64,000 bases of DNA, taken from positions 3,224,001 through 3,288,000 of the forward strand of contig CP119308.1 of NCBI GenBank assembly GCA_029203165.1. Direction: 5' to 3'. The notes below the pieces were generated by a model that was given only the letters and a program-made list of their open reading frames with translations, was not told the origin of the DNA and did not search any database. The stretch comes from Candidatus Microbacterium colombiense (lineage in GTDB: Bacteria > Actinomycetota > Actinomycetes > Actinomycetales > Microbacteriaceae). Position numbers and translations under genes: made by a program. This document shows positions 45,170 through 53,780 of the stretch, piece after piece (the first letter of the stretch is position 1; each line of letters opens with the position of its first letter).

Positions 45170-45976
45170 TCAGGCGCCGATGAGCTCGCGCAGCTCGGCG
45201 GCCGTGCGCGGGAGGGTGATGGCGGGATCGCCCGTGGTCGAGCACTCGAGGTTGAGAGCGCCGCGGTAGTCGATGTCTCGGAGCGCCAGGAAGATGTCGG
45301 CCCAGTCGAGTGCTCCGTGGCCCGGCAGCAGACGGTTGCTGTCGCCCAGGTGCACGTGGCGCACCTGGTCGCCTGCGGCACGCAGCGCTGCGGGGATGTC
45401 GGCCTCTTCGATCGACATGTGGAAGGTGTCGGGCAGCAGTCCCGCGTTCGGGTGTGCCACGCGCTTCACGACGTCGAGGTTGTCGGCGACGGAGTTCAGA
45501 TAACGGCTCTCGTAGCGGTTCAGCGGTTCGAGCAGGATGGCGGCATCGGACCCGGCGACCCGGTCGAGCAGCTCGGTGTAGAAGGCCGTGAACTCCTCGT
45601 CCTGCGCCGCGGTGAGCTGCTGGTAGGGGTCGAACAGCGGCATCGGATCCTGCGCTCCGTACTCGAACTCAATCTCTGTGACGAGCCCCAGCTCGGCGCA
45701 CACCTCGGCGGCCTCGCGGTACATGTCACGGCACTGGGCGCGCAGCTCGGGGTTCTCGGACATCGCGTTACCGTAGATGTCGCCGGTGAGCACGAACTCC
45801 ACGGGACGCACGCCGGTACGGGACTCGAGTGAGCGGAGCTCGTCGTGAACCTTCGGGTTCCACTCTTCACGAGGCTGGAACACGGCGATGGCGTCATACC
45901 CCCAGTCGCGCAACAGTTCCGCCTGCGCGGTCAGCGAGTTCGCCGGGATCATGGGGGTGGAACAGCAGAGGATCAT
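45170..45976 (-). CDS. Xylose-isomerase-like TIM barrel, probable ketose 3-epimerase
   Basis: A 268-residue AP-endonuclease-2/xylose-isomerase-like barrel. The active-site pattern agrees with D-tagatose/D-psicose 3-epimerases: Glu in LLEPLNRYES, Asp/His in LLPDTFHMSIEEAD, HVHLGDSNRLLPGHG with the phosphate-side Arg, and a late Glu in ALNLECSTTG, together four metal ligands. It should interconvert ketoses at C3, or isomerise hydroxypyruvate-like compounds. It overlaps the kinase gene (ATGA). Confidence 0.85.
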   Translation of the reverse strand: MILCCSTPMIPANSLTAQAELLRDWGYDAIAVFQPREEWNPKVHDELRSLESRTGVRPVEFVLTGDIYGNAMSENPELRAQCRDMYREAAEVCAELGLVTEIEFEYGAQDPMPLFDPYQQLTAAQDEEFTAFYTELLDRVAGSDAAILLEPLNRYESRYLNSVADNLDVVKRVAHPNAGLLPDTFHMSIEEADIPAALRAAGDQVRHVHLGDSNRLLPGHGALDWADIFLALRDIDYRGALNLECSTTGDPAITLPRTAAELRELIGA

Positions 45977-47475
45977 CGTCCTTCTCCTTCAGGGTCGGCT
46001 GACGGGCTCGTCGAGCCGTACAGGCGCGCGAGCGCGTCATCGAATCGGTCGTAGCGCTCGCTCGTCGCGGGCGTGGTGCGGGGGTGGAAGACCTGGGTCT
46101 TGGGCGCGTGGAGACGAGCGGTGTCGTCGATCGACGTCAGCACGCCAGCGGCCACCAGCGCGAGGATGGCCGCGCCGCGGCATGCGGCCTCCTGCTCGTC
46201 CGGCACACGCAGGTCGACACCGCAGACATCGGCCTTCAGCTGGTTCCAGAACTTCGACGCGGTGCCGCCGCCGGCGCTGACGATCTCGCGCACAGGCGCA
46301 CCGGAATCCCCGATCGCATCGATGTTGCGCCGCAGCAGATGCGCGACGCCTTCCATCACGGCGAACGCGAGATCGATGCGGTCATGTCGCAGCTGCAGCT
46401 CGATGAATGCGCCCCGAGCCTCGGGATTGAAGTCGGGCGGGTTGACGCCGGTCAGGTAGGGCAGGAACAGCGGGGCCGCGCGGTGATCCCGCTCGGGAAG
46501 CTCACGCGCCAACGTCTCGTAGCTCAGGTCGCCCGCGATACCCTCACGGAACCACTCGAGCGCGACGCCGCCGCTGTCCGCGCAGCTGAACAGCACGGTC
46601 TCCCCTGGGCGCAGGCCCGGATGGAATGACATGACGGATGCCTCGTCGAACGCCCAGTCCTGGGCGACCAGAGAAACGGCCAGGACGGTGCCTGCCGAGG
46701 CGCTCACCGTGCCCGGTGCGTAGGAGCCGGTGCCGAGCATCGCGCAGAAGTGATCGAGGGCTCCCGCATTCACTTCGTACGATGCCGCGGGCGGGAGCAG
46801 GGCAGCGACGTCGGGGCGCGGGGCACCGACGATCACCCCGGCCGGCACGAGCTCCGGCAGGGTCTCTGCTCGGACCCCGCAGAACTCGAGCATCTCGGTC
46901 CAGTACCGGCGAGCGGGTACGTCGTAGAGATAGGTGAAGCCTCTCGTGGTCTCCTCGCCGACGGCCCGTCCTGTCAGTCGGAGCAGGATGAAGTCCTTGA
47001 TCATCAGCACGTGGACCGCGGCATCGAGCACCTCCGGCCGATGCGTCCGCAACCAGCGCAGCTTCGTCGCAGGCCACGTCGCCACCGCCTCGGTCTCGCC
47101 GGTGATGGCGAACGCAGCCGACGCACCGAATCGCGCGGTGAGCGCTGCGGCTTCGACGGCCGAGCGCTCGTCCATCCAGGAGATCCCCCATGCTACCGGG
47201 ATACCTGCTGCGTCAGCGAGCACCAGGGATTCTGCTTGACCGGTGACGACGATGTGCGCCGCAGCGTCAGGCGCCGCACCGGCATCGGCAGCGCAGGCGC
47301 GGATCAGCTCGATGACGGACGCGAACACCTCGTCGGCGTCGAACTCGACGATCGCCCCCTCACGGCGGTACCGCATCGGAGCGGTCGCGGTCGCGAGCTG
47401 CATCGCGGACTCGTCGAAGAGCACCACCTTGAGGTTGGTCGTGCCGAGATCCACCGCGTAGACGAGCATCGTCAC
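45973..47475 (-). CDS. FGGY-family carbohydrate kinase
   Basis: A 500-residue sugar kinase. The N-terminal ATPase fold begins MLVYAVDLGTTNLKVVLFDE, with WGISWMDERSAVEA, substrate region LIKDFILLRLTGRAVGEETT, and C-terminal EIVSAGGGTASKFWNQLKAD and QEAACRGAAILALVAAG. Both actin-like phosphate motifs are present. Substrate is a ketose or polyol; xylulokinase-, erythrulose- and erythritol kinase-like are all possible. GTG 47475 overlaps the YjbQ stop; ATG 47469 (MLVYAV) is equally plausible. Confidence 0.9.
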   Translation of the reverse strand: MTMLVYAVDLGTTNLKVVLFDESAMQLATATAPMRYRREGAIVEFDADEVFASVIELIRACAADAGAAPDAAAHIVVTGQAESLVLADAAGIPVAWGISWMDERSAVEAAALTARFGASAAFAITGETEAVATWPATKLRWLRTHRPEVLDAAVHVLMIKDFILLRLTGRAVGEETTRGFTYLYDVPARRYWTEMLEFCGVRAETLPELVPAGVIVGAPRPDVAALLPPAASYEVNAGALDHFCAMLGTGSYAPGTVSASAGTVLAVSLVAQDWAFDEASVMSFHPGLRPGETVLFSCADSGGVALEWFREGIAGDLSYETLARELPERDHRAAPLFLPYLTGVNPPDFNPEARGAFIELQLRHDRIDLAFAVMEGVAHLLRRNIDAIGDSGAPVREIVSAGGGTASKFWNQLKADVCGVDLRVPDEQEAACRGAAILALVAAGVLTSIDDTARLHAPKTQVFHPRTTPATSERYDRFDDALARLYGSTSPSADPEGEGR

Positions 47476-47969
47476 CGGCCCATCACGGTGATCAGCACAG
47501 TGCGCTCTCTGGCGCGCACCGCGTCGAGATCACCGAAGTACACGCGCCCGAACTCACCGAGTACCGCTGCGCCGTCGACGATCGGAACGGACTCCGAGCG
47601 TCCGACGATCGAGGAGATGATGTGCCCGTCAGTGTTCAGACCCCATGACGGGTGCTCGCCCCGCAACTCGGCGGCATTCTTGATGTGGATCGGACCCGGG
47701 TGCAGATACTGCCCCTCGTGCCGCGCCGGCGGGACGATCTTCGCGAAGATGTTGAGGGTGTCCTGCAGCAGCAGTTGCGTGCCGTAGTAGGTGATGTCCT
47801 CGGACTCCTCCTGGATGAGCACGCAGCAGCTGGTGTGCGGTGTGAACGCCTGCACGACGCCTTCGGCGATCCCGGATTCGGCGACGAGACGGGTCACCTC
47901 GTCGGTGATGTCGAAGAACTCCTGACGTGCGGGGGTGATGACGGTGATCGAATGCGTCTGGACGGACAT
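47472..47969 (-). CDS. YjbQ/UPF0047-family protein
   Basis: A 165-residue single-domain protein. Family motifs: the Cys/His region AFTPHTSCCVLIQEE, the LHPGPIHIKNAAELRGEHPS and WGLNTDGHIISSIVG segments, and LGEFGRVYFGDLD. Members show weak thiamine-phosphate synthase activity, but the physiological role is not settled. It is embedded between ABC permease and kinase genes of a sugar operon, suggesting a catabolic role such as a sugar-phosphate reaction (inference). AAGGAACA precedes the ATG. Confidence 0.88.
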   Translation of the reverse strand: MSVQTHSITVITPARQEFFDITDEVTRLVAESGIAEGVVQAFTPHTSCCVLIQEESEDITYYGTQLLLQDTLNIFAKIVPPARHEGQYLHPGPIHIKNAAELRGEHPSWGLNTDGHIISSIVGRSESVPIVDGAAVLGEFGRVYFGDLDAVRARERTVLITVMGR

Positions 47970-48019
47970 CGGTGTGTTCCTTGCTGACGAGGCGGACGGG
48001 GATGAGATCGAGGGAGTTG

Positions 48020-48925
48020 TCATTCGGCCGATACCGCACCGCCGGTCATCCCGGCGACGATGTGCTTCTGGACGATGAAGGCGATGATGAGGACCGGGAG
48101 GATCGTGACGGTGCCGACCGCGGCGACCTGTCCCCACGATGTCCCGATCGGGGTGATCAGGCTCGGGATGGCGACGGGCAGCGTCTGCGTGTGACGCCCG
48201 GTGAGCACGAGGGCGAAGAGGAATTCGTTCCAAGAGTTGATCAGGCAGAAGATCCCGGTCGATGCCAGTCCCGGCTTCACGATCGGCAGGATCACCCGCA
48301 AGAAGGTGCCCCACTCCCCGCAGCCGTCGAGACGGGCTGCTTCATCGAGCGAGATCGGCACGGCGAGGAAGAATCCCCGCATCATCCAGACGGTGAAAGG
48401 CAGTGCGAACGTGAGATGCGCGGCGATGAGCGCGAAGTAGGAGTCGCGCACGCCGAGCGACGATGCAAGCACGAACAGCGGCACCGCGAGCACCATCGCC
48501 GGCAGCAGCCGCGCGGCGAGCAGCGCCATCATGAACGTCTCCCCCTTGCGCACACGGCTCAGGCTGTAGGCCGCGGGCACTCCGACCACGAGCGCGATAG
48601 CGGTCGACACCAGACCCACGACCGTGGAGTTCAGGAGGTTGTCCGTGAACCCCTTCTCAAGGAACGCCTCGCGGTAGTTCTCGAACGTGGGCACGAAGAA
48701 GAGGCTCGGTGCCGAGGAGAAGATGTCGACGCGATCCTTGAAGGAGGTCAGGACCAACCAGATGATCGGCGAGAGGTAGACGACGATCAGTGCCGCCGCG
48801 ATGATGCCGAACGCGATGCGGAGCACGCGGCCCCGGGCGCGAGGGGAACGCTCGGGCACGATCCGCCCGCGGCCCGCGTCGCGGGTCACGATCGCCCGCG
48901 TGTTGACGACTGTGGATGTGCTCAT
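48020..48925 (-). CDS. CUT1-type sugar ABC permease (MalG-like)
   Basis: A 301-residue permease with six spans and the EAA loop ISLDEAARLDGCGEWGTFLR; the substrate-binding region ends SWNEFLFALVLTG. The C-terminus AFIVQKHIVAGMTGGAVSAE is typical of MalG-type subunits. It overlaps the MalF-type gene (ATGA). No CUT1 ATPase is encoded here, so a shared MsiK/MalK-type ATPase elsewhere is needed, as is common in actinobacteria. Confidence 0.92.
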   Translation of the reverse strand: MSTSTVVNTRAIVTRDAGRGRIVPERSPRARGRVLRIAFGIIAAALIVVYLSPIIWLVLTSFKDRVDIFSSAPSLFFVPTFENYREAFLEKGFTDNLLNSTVVGLVSTAIALVVGVPAAYSLSRVRKGETFMMALLAARLLPAMVLAVPLFVLASSLGVRDSYFALIAAHLTFALPFTVWMMRGFFLAVPISLDEAARLDGCGEWGTFLRVILPIVKPGLASTGIFCLINSWNEFLFALVLTGRHTQTLPVAIPSLITPIGTSWGQVAAVGTVTILPVLIIAFIVQKHIVAGMTGGAVSAE

Positions 48926-49881
48926 GCGTCGGCGCCCTTGCGGTTGAGGTAGCGGAACAGGATGGCGGAGAGTGTGGCGACCACCGCGAAGGTGGCGACG
49001 CCGAGCGCCGCCCCGTAGCTCATGTCGAAGGCCGCGAAGCTGACGCGGTACTGGAAGATGTCGTTCACGGTCGTCGCCGACCCCGGCCCGCCACCGGTGA
49101 GGATGTACACCTGGTCGAACTGGCGGATGGCCTCGGTCGCACGGAACAGCACGGCGACGATGAGCACGGGGCGCACCATCGGAAGCATGACGTGCCAGTA
49201 GAGCTGGAAGGTGTTGCAGCCGTCGAGCTCCGCGGCCTGAATCTGCGCCTGCGGCGTCGCCGAGAGGCCGGCGAGCACCATGAGGGCGATGAACGGCGTC
49301 CATTCCCAGACATCCATCACGACGAGCGCGGCGAAGGCGCCACCGGCGCTGTCCAGCACACCCCCCTCTCCGACGAGCCCCAGGGCTCGCAGGAAATCGG
49401 TCATGTATCCGAACTGCGGGTTGAGACCGAAGCTGAACATGAGTCCGACGACCAGCGGCGTCGCGATCATCGGAAGCAGCAGCGCCGAGGTCACGATGCG
49501 TCGGCTGCGGATCAGACGCGAGAGGATGACGCCCAGGACCGTGCCGAACACGGTCTCGATCCCGACCGCCAGCACCACGTAGGCGATCGTGACCAGCACC
49601 GCCCGCCCGAACTGGGCGTCCCCGAGCATCCGGATGTAGTTGTCGAGCCCGATGTAACGGCCATCGGCTTCGGCATCGACCGGGCTGTAGGACTGAAAGC
49701 TGAGCATCACGCTGTAGGCCAGCGGGAACGCGAGCACGATCGCCAGGATGACGAGGCTCGGGGCCTGCATTCCGAATCGCGTCCAGAACACTCGGTTCCG
49801 CGCCCGCGATCGGAGGGCGGCGCGAGGAGCGCCCTCCGATCGCCTGGGTCTGTCGGAACGTGTGCCCGTCGTGGTCGACAC
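48922..49881 (-). CDS. CUT1-type sugar ABC permease (MalF-like)
   Basis: A 319-residue permease with a basic N-terminus, six spans and the EAA loop IQAAELDGCNTFQLYWHVML, then YILTGGGPGSATTVNDIF. The GTG at 49881 lies 2 nt after the binding-protein stop codon; longer frames upstream lie inside that gene and are not supported. Confidence 0.92.
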   Translation of the reverse strand: MSTTTGTRSDRPRRSEGAPRAALRSRARNRVFWTRFGMQAPSLVILAIVLAFPLAYSVMLSFQSYSPVDAEADGRYIGLDNYIRMLGDAQFGRAVLVTIAYVVLAVGIETVFGTVLGVILSRLIRSRRIVTSALLLPMIATPLVVGLMFSFGLNPQFGYMTDFLRALGLVGEGGVLDSAGGAFAALVVMDVWEWTPFIALMVLAGLSATPQAQIQAAELDGCNTFQLYWHVMLPMVRPVLIVAVLFRATEAIRQFDQVYILTGGGPGSATTVNDIFQYRVSFAAFDMSYGAALGVATFAVVATLSAILFRYLNRKGADA

Positions 49882-49883
49882 GA

Positions 49884-51329
49884 TCAGAACGCCTTCAGCG
49901 GGAGCTTGTCGCCGAGGATGCCCTCGATCTCGTTCTGCGCGTCTTCGAGAGCCTTCTGCGGAGTCGAGTCCCCGACGAGAGCGGTCGACACCTGCAGCGC
50001 GAGCTGGTCGAGCATCTGCGGCCATTCGGCGTTCCTGGGGCGAGCGAGGGCGTTCTCCAGGCTCGCGAGCTGCTGCGGCCAGGACGGCAGAGCGGCGACG
50101 AGCTCGGGGTCCTCGAAGGCGGATCGTGTCGCGGGCACTCCGCCCATCTCGCCGATCTTCTTCTGCACCGGCGCGGACAGCGCCCAGGCGACGAAGAGGT
50201 AGGCGGCGTCCTTATCGACCGCCTGCTTGCTGATCGTGTAGGTCCACGCCCCATGGAGCGCGTGGTGCTCATCGCCCTCAGCGGCGACCGGCACATCGCC
50301 GTAGCCGATCTTGCCGACCACAGCCGACTGCGACTCGTCCTCCATCGCGCCGGCGGTATCGCCCCACGAAATGGCCTGGGCGGCGATCCCCTGTTGCAGG
50401 TTGGCGGTGACCTCATCCCAGGTCGCGGAAGTGAATCCGGGAGGCGCGAACTCGCCGAGGGACTTCATGTACTCCAGACTCTCGACGGATGCGTCGCTGT
50501 CGACGATGAGTTCTCCGTCGGCGTCGACCACTCCACCGCCGAACCCGCCCGCGTAGTTCATCCACTCGAAGACCGCGGCTTCGTGCCGCTTTCCGGCCAT
50601 CGTCACGCCGTACATCGGCTCGGTGAGCACCTCGCCCGCCGCAGTCTCACCCGCATCACGGGTGAAGAACTCGGCGATGTCGTGATACTGCTCCCACGTC
50701 TGCGCCGGAGCGAGGTCGTAGCCGTACTCGGCGGAGAACGCGGCCTTCTCGTCGGCGTTCTCGAAGAGATCGGAGCGGTACATCATCATCGTCACCGCAC
50801 TGTTGGACGGCATCCCATAGGACTTGCCCTGCCACGTGGCCGCCGTCTCCCAGAGACCCGTCACGATATCGGTGGGTTCGAAGTCCTCGCCGACACGGTC
50901 GGCGTTCGCGTCGATGAGCGGGGTGATCTCCTCGACATAGTCGCTGCCGGCATAGGCGCCGAGGTAGTCGTATGGGATCGATACGACGTCGTAGTCGCCC
51001 TGGGCGGTCGAGAAGTCGAGTGTGACGCTCTGGACGAGCTGCGCGAACGGCGCCGTCTCGATGTTCACCTCGATCCCCGTCTTCTTCGTGAAGTCGGGCA
51101 CCAACTCTGCGAGGACCTCAGAGTTCAAGGTGGCCTCGGCGAGCACATTGAGTTCGGTACCGGCGAACTCCTGCGACCAGCCGTCAGCGGCGTCCGGGTC
51201 GACGTCGCCGCCTGAGGGACCGCTGCAGCCGGCGACCGTGAGCCCGACGACCGTGATGAAACCAGTCATGAGCGCTGTGCGGAGAGCAGCCTTCCGGCGG
51301 CCGGGAGCAATGCGAGTGGAGAGGTACAT
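49884..51329 (-). CDS. CUT1-type sugar ABC substrate-binding lipoprotein
   Basis: A 481-residue family 1 solute-binding protein with lipobox LTVAGC. It has a maltose-binding-protein-like architecture: ELNVLAEATLNSEVLAELVP, YDVVSIPYDYLGAYAGSDYV, GMPSNSAVTMMMYRSDLFEN and VPVAAEGDEHHALHGAWTYT. It begins the eleven-gene leftward operon, directly divergent from the DeoR regulator. AAGGA lies about 6 nt before the ATG. Confidence 0.92.
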   Translation of the reverse strand: MYLSTRIAPGRRKAALRTALMTGFITVVGLTVAGCSGPSGGDVDPDAADGWSQEFAGTELNVLAEATLNSEVLAELVPDFTKKTGIEVNIETAPFAQLVQSVTLDFSTAQGDYDVVSIPYDYLGAYAGSDYVEEITPLIDANADRVGEDFEPTDIVTGLWETAATWQGKSYGMPSNSAVTMMMYRSDLFENADEKAAFSAEYGYDLAPAQTWEQYHDIAEFFTRDAGETAAGEVLTEPMYGVTMAGKRHEAAVFEWMNYAGGFGGGVVDADGELIVDSDASVESLEYMKSLGEFAPPGFTSATWDEVTANLQQGIAAQAISWGDTAGAMEDESQSAVVGKIGYGDVPVAAEGDEHHALHGAWTYTISKQAVDKDAAYLFVAWALSAPVQKKIGEMGGVPATRSAFEDPELVAALPSWPQQLASLENALARPRNAEWPQMLDQLALQVSTALVGDSTPQKALEDAQNEIEGILGDKLPLKAF

Positions 51330-51394
51330 CGGCGTCCTTCGAGTCGGCAGTGATGAGCGAGCCTTGATCGCAAGTTGTGATCGGCTTTCACGTC

Positions 51395-51424
51395 AATGTA
51401 ATTGCTTAACATCTAAGCGCGCAA
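51395..51424 (-). promoter_or_regulatory. Promoter of the catabolic operon with embedded DeoR-type operator
   Basis: On the minus strand, -35 TTGCGC (51424-51419), 18-nt spacer and -10 TACATT (51400-51395). The imperfect palindrome ATGTAATTGCTTAACAT (51396-51412) covers the -10 and most of the spacer. A regulator bound there would block RNA polymerase. A second palindromic stretch (TTAC-ATGTTG-GTAA, about 51451-51464) lies on the DeoR side. Confidence 0.55.
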
Positions 51425-51528
51425 GACCCGGGGGAGTTTCTGTGAATGATTTACATGTTGGTAACACGCTGTGATAGATTTTCGGTTCGCGGGCCCTCAG
51501 GTCACACCAAGAAGAAAGAGGCGATGGG

Positions 51529-52308
51529 ATGAGCGGAATCACTCCTCAACGTCGACGCGTCGAGATCGAGTCACTCATGAGCTCGCGTGCAGAAGTGGAC
51601 ATCCAGAGCTTGGCCGCTCACTTCGGCGTCTCCGAGATGACCATCCGACGCGATCTGGGCACCTTGGAAGACGAGGGCATCGTCCGTCGACTCGTCGGCG
51701 GACGCGCGCTCCTCCTCGACGCGAAGAACCGCGAGCCCGCGCTGTCGACGCGTGCGCTGGCGGAACATGAGACGAAGGCGCACATCGGCCGGGCCGTCGC
51801 CGAACTTCTCGTCGACGACGAGGTGGTGTTCATCGACGGCGGCAGCACAGCCCTGGCCGTCGCACACGCTCTGCGCGGTGCCGGCAAGCGGCTCACCGTG
51901 CTCACCCGGAGCCTGCTGGTGGCCTCGGAGTTGGCGGAGGAGCCGAGTGTGGAGATCTTCATGCTCGGCGGGCGCGTGAAGTCGTCCGAGATGCTCACCA
52001 CCAGCTCGACCATGTCCGACGATCTGCGTCACTACAACGTCGACACCTACGTCATGGGCATCAGCGGCGTGCATCCCACCCGAGGGTTGACGGACTATGA
52101 CCCGGATGAGAGCGCCGGCAAGCGGCTGGCCCTCGAACGGTCAGATCGAGTGATCCTCGTCGCCGACCACTCCAAGCTCGGACGCGTGCTGATGTCGCGC
52201 GTCGCCGCCGTCGACGACATCGACGTGCTCGTCACAGATTCCGATCACGAAGTGCTCCCGAACATGCCCTCCTCGCTCTCGGTCGTGATCGTGGAGCCGC
52301 CCCAGTGA
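51529..52308 (+). CDS. DeoR-family transcriptional repressor
   Basis: A 259-residue DeoR/GlpR-type regulator. The N-terminal helix-turn-helix is VDIQSLAAHFGVSEMTIRRD, followed by LGTLEDEGIVRRLVGG. The C-terminal sugar-phosphate sensor has EVVFIDGGSTALAVAHAL, VMGISGVHPTRGLTDYDPDE and ILVADHSKLGRVL. It probably represses the divergent operon until a phosphorylated intermediate accumulates. It is translationally coupled (GTGA) to the isomerase gene. Confidence 0.93.
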   Translation: MSGITPQRRRVEIESLMSSRAEVDIQSLAAHFGVSEMTIRRDLGTLEDEGIVRRLVGGRALLLDAKNREPALSTRALAEHETKAHIGRAVAELLVDDEVVFIDGGSTALAVAHALRGAGKRLTVLTRSLLVASELAEEPSVEIFMLGGRVKSSEMLTTSSTMSDDLRHYNVDTYVMGISGVHPTRGLTDYDPDESAGKRLALERSDRVILVADHSKLGRVLMSRVAAVDDIDVLVTDSDHEVLPNMPSSLSVVIVEPPQ

Positions 52309-53027
52309 GCGCACGCACCTTGGGTTCACCCTTCTTCGAGATCGGGCCGAAGAACCTCCTCCGTCTTCCGGAGATCATCTCGGTCGCTGAGGCTGCGGGG
52401 GCAGCGGGTGAGCGGCACGGGGTATCCGTCATCCTCACCGTCCCGACCGCGCTGATCGCGCCCGTCCGCGCCGCGGTTCCCGGCGTCTTCGTGTTCGCAC
52501 AGGGTATCGACGACGACGAGCCGGGAGCCAGCGTCGCGCGGGTGCTTCCCGAGGCGCTTGCGGATGCCGGCGCGCACGGCGTCATGCTCAACCACGACGC
52601 GAGCCCGCTGACCCCGGAGGCGGTGGCACGGGCGATCGGGCGCGTCCACAGCAACGGACTCCTGACCATGGTGTGCGCCGGTGATGACGACGCGGTCATG
52701 GACCTGCTCGAACTCACGCCGACGATCGTGCTCTACGAGCCGCCAGGTCTGATCGGCAGCACCGAGAGCACGGATCGCCCCTGGATCCCCACCATCGATC
52801 GCCGCGTCGCCGAGCGCGCCACCGACGTGCTGATGATGCATGCCGGAGGCGTCTCGCATCCCCAGGACGCATTCGAGATCATGCGCGTCGGCGCCCATGG
52901 CACGGGCTCGACGTCAGGAGTCCTGCGTGCAGAGTCTCCTCGTATGGCGGCGGCGGAGTTCATCGCTGCCACGCGACGCGGCTTCGACGCGCACCACAGC
53001 GCCACCGCCTCTTCTCCGACACGCTGA
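52305..53027 (+). CDS. Archaeal-type triosephosphate isomerase homologue
   Basis: A 240-residue TIM barrel resembling archaeal (short) triosephosphate isomerases: Lys in EIGPKNLLRL, PGVFVFAQGIDDDEPGASVA, His in GVMLNHDASPLTPEAV, catalytic Glu in IVLYEPPGLIGSTESTD and a phosphate loop MMHAGGVSHPQDAFEI. The His-Glu/Ser motif reads NHDA rather than NHSE. It is distinct from the housekeeping bacterial enzyme and, linked to DeoR, may act on a tetrulose- or triose-phosphate made by the operon (inference). Confidence 0.82.
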   Translation: MSARTLGSPFFEIGPKNLLRLPEIISVAEAAGAAGERHGVSVILTVPTALIAPVRAAVPGVFVFAQGIDDDEPGASVARVLPEALADAGAHGVMLNHDASPLTPEAVARAIGRVHSNGLLTMVCAGDDDAVMDLLELTPTIVLYEPPGLIGSTESTDRPWIPTIDRRVAERATDVLMMHAGGVSHPQDAFEIMRVGAHGTGSTSGVLRAESPRMAAAEFIAATRRGFDAHHSATASSPTR

Positions 53028-53104
53028 CAGGAGCCGCTCCCGGGCACATCTGGACCGTCGGCCGCGCCCCTGCCTTGCGGTTGTCGCGCACATGACCTCT
53101 GAAG

Positions 53105-53327
53105 ATGACATGTCCCCTCGTCCGCGTGCACAACTTCTCGGTCTCGCTCGAGGTGCCGTTCGGCCATGCCGACTCGCGCCTGATGCAGTGGGCGTTCGGC
53201 ACGCGCACGTTCCGCGAGATGGGGCTGCCGGGCCCGACCCCTGGTTCCACCGGTGTCGATGACGCGTTCGCACGGCAGTGGGGACCGGGGATCGGCACCG
53301 AGATCACGGGGCGCAACAAGTTCGGGG
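53105..53327 (+). pseudogene. Dihydrofolate-reductase-like (RibD-C) gene fragment
   Basis: The first about 74 residues resemble the N-terminus of DHFR-family proteins: VRVHNFSVSL, then PFGHADSRLMQWAFGTRTFR, GSTGVDDAFARQWGPGIG and GRNKFG. Compared with family members a short stretch after NFSVSL is missing, and similarity stops abruptly near 53327. The longer open frame continues with unrelated sequence. It is a truncated, internally deleted remnant. Confidence 0.7.
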
Positions 53328-53341
53328 CTGCTCCCGCTCCC

Positions 53342-53780
53342 TCACGCCGAAACCGTCGCGGGCTGCGCGCGTCGACCGCGTCGGGCCAACCCGATCGCCA
53401 CGACACCCAGCACCACGGCGGCGATCAGGAGAGCCACTCCCCCGCCGAGTCGATGAGCGGCAGCGCCCACCACCGCACCGCCCGCAAGGGCACCCCACAG
53501 CAGCAGTGGGCGCTGCCACTCAGTACGGGATCTCCCCGCCACCAGCGCCGCGAACGCCAGGCCGAGACTCACCAGCGTGCCGGTGGCATAGGTGATCGCC
53601 ACCCGCGCACGCCCCTCCGCGAGGTACAGCGTGTTCAATGCGCCCATCGAGGCCGCGAGCAGCAGGAACCGCCACGGCCCATCGGGCAGCACGAACGAGG
53701 ATGCCGCGCTGATCGCGACGGCGGCGGCGGATGCGGCGACCGCCGAGGCACGCCGTTGTCCTTGCCTGCCGAGGAGAGCA
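53342..53780 (-). pseudogene. DUF1275 (YoaK-like) membrane protein, 5'-truncated
   Basis: The C-terminal about 140 residues of a DUF1275 membrane protein (LLLAASMGALNTLYL, ITYATGTLVSLGLAFAALVA, and a final span ending IGLARRGRRAQ). The frame is open rightward without a plausible start and hits a stop inside the 33-bp repeat at 53781-53813. Only three or four of the usual six spans remain. It was cut at the same point where the repeat begins. Confidence 0.7.
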
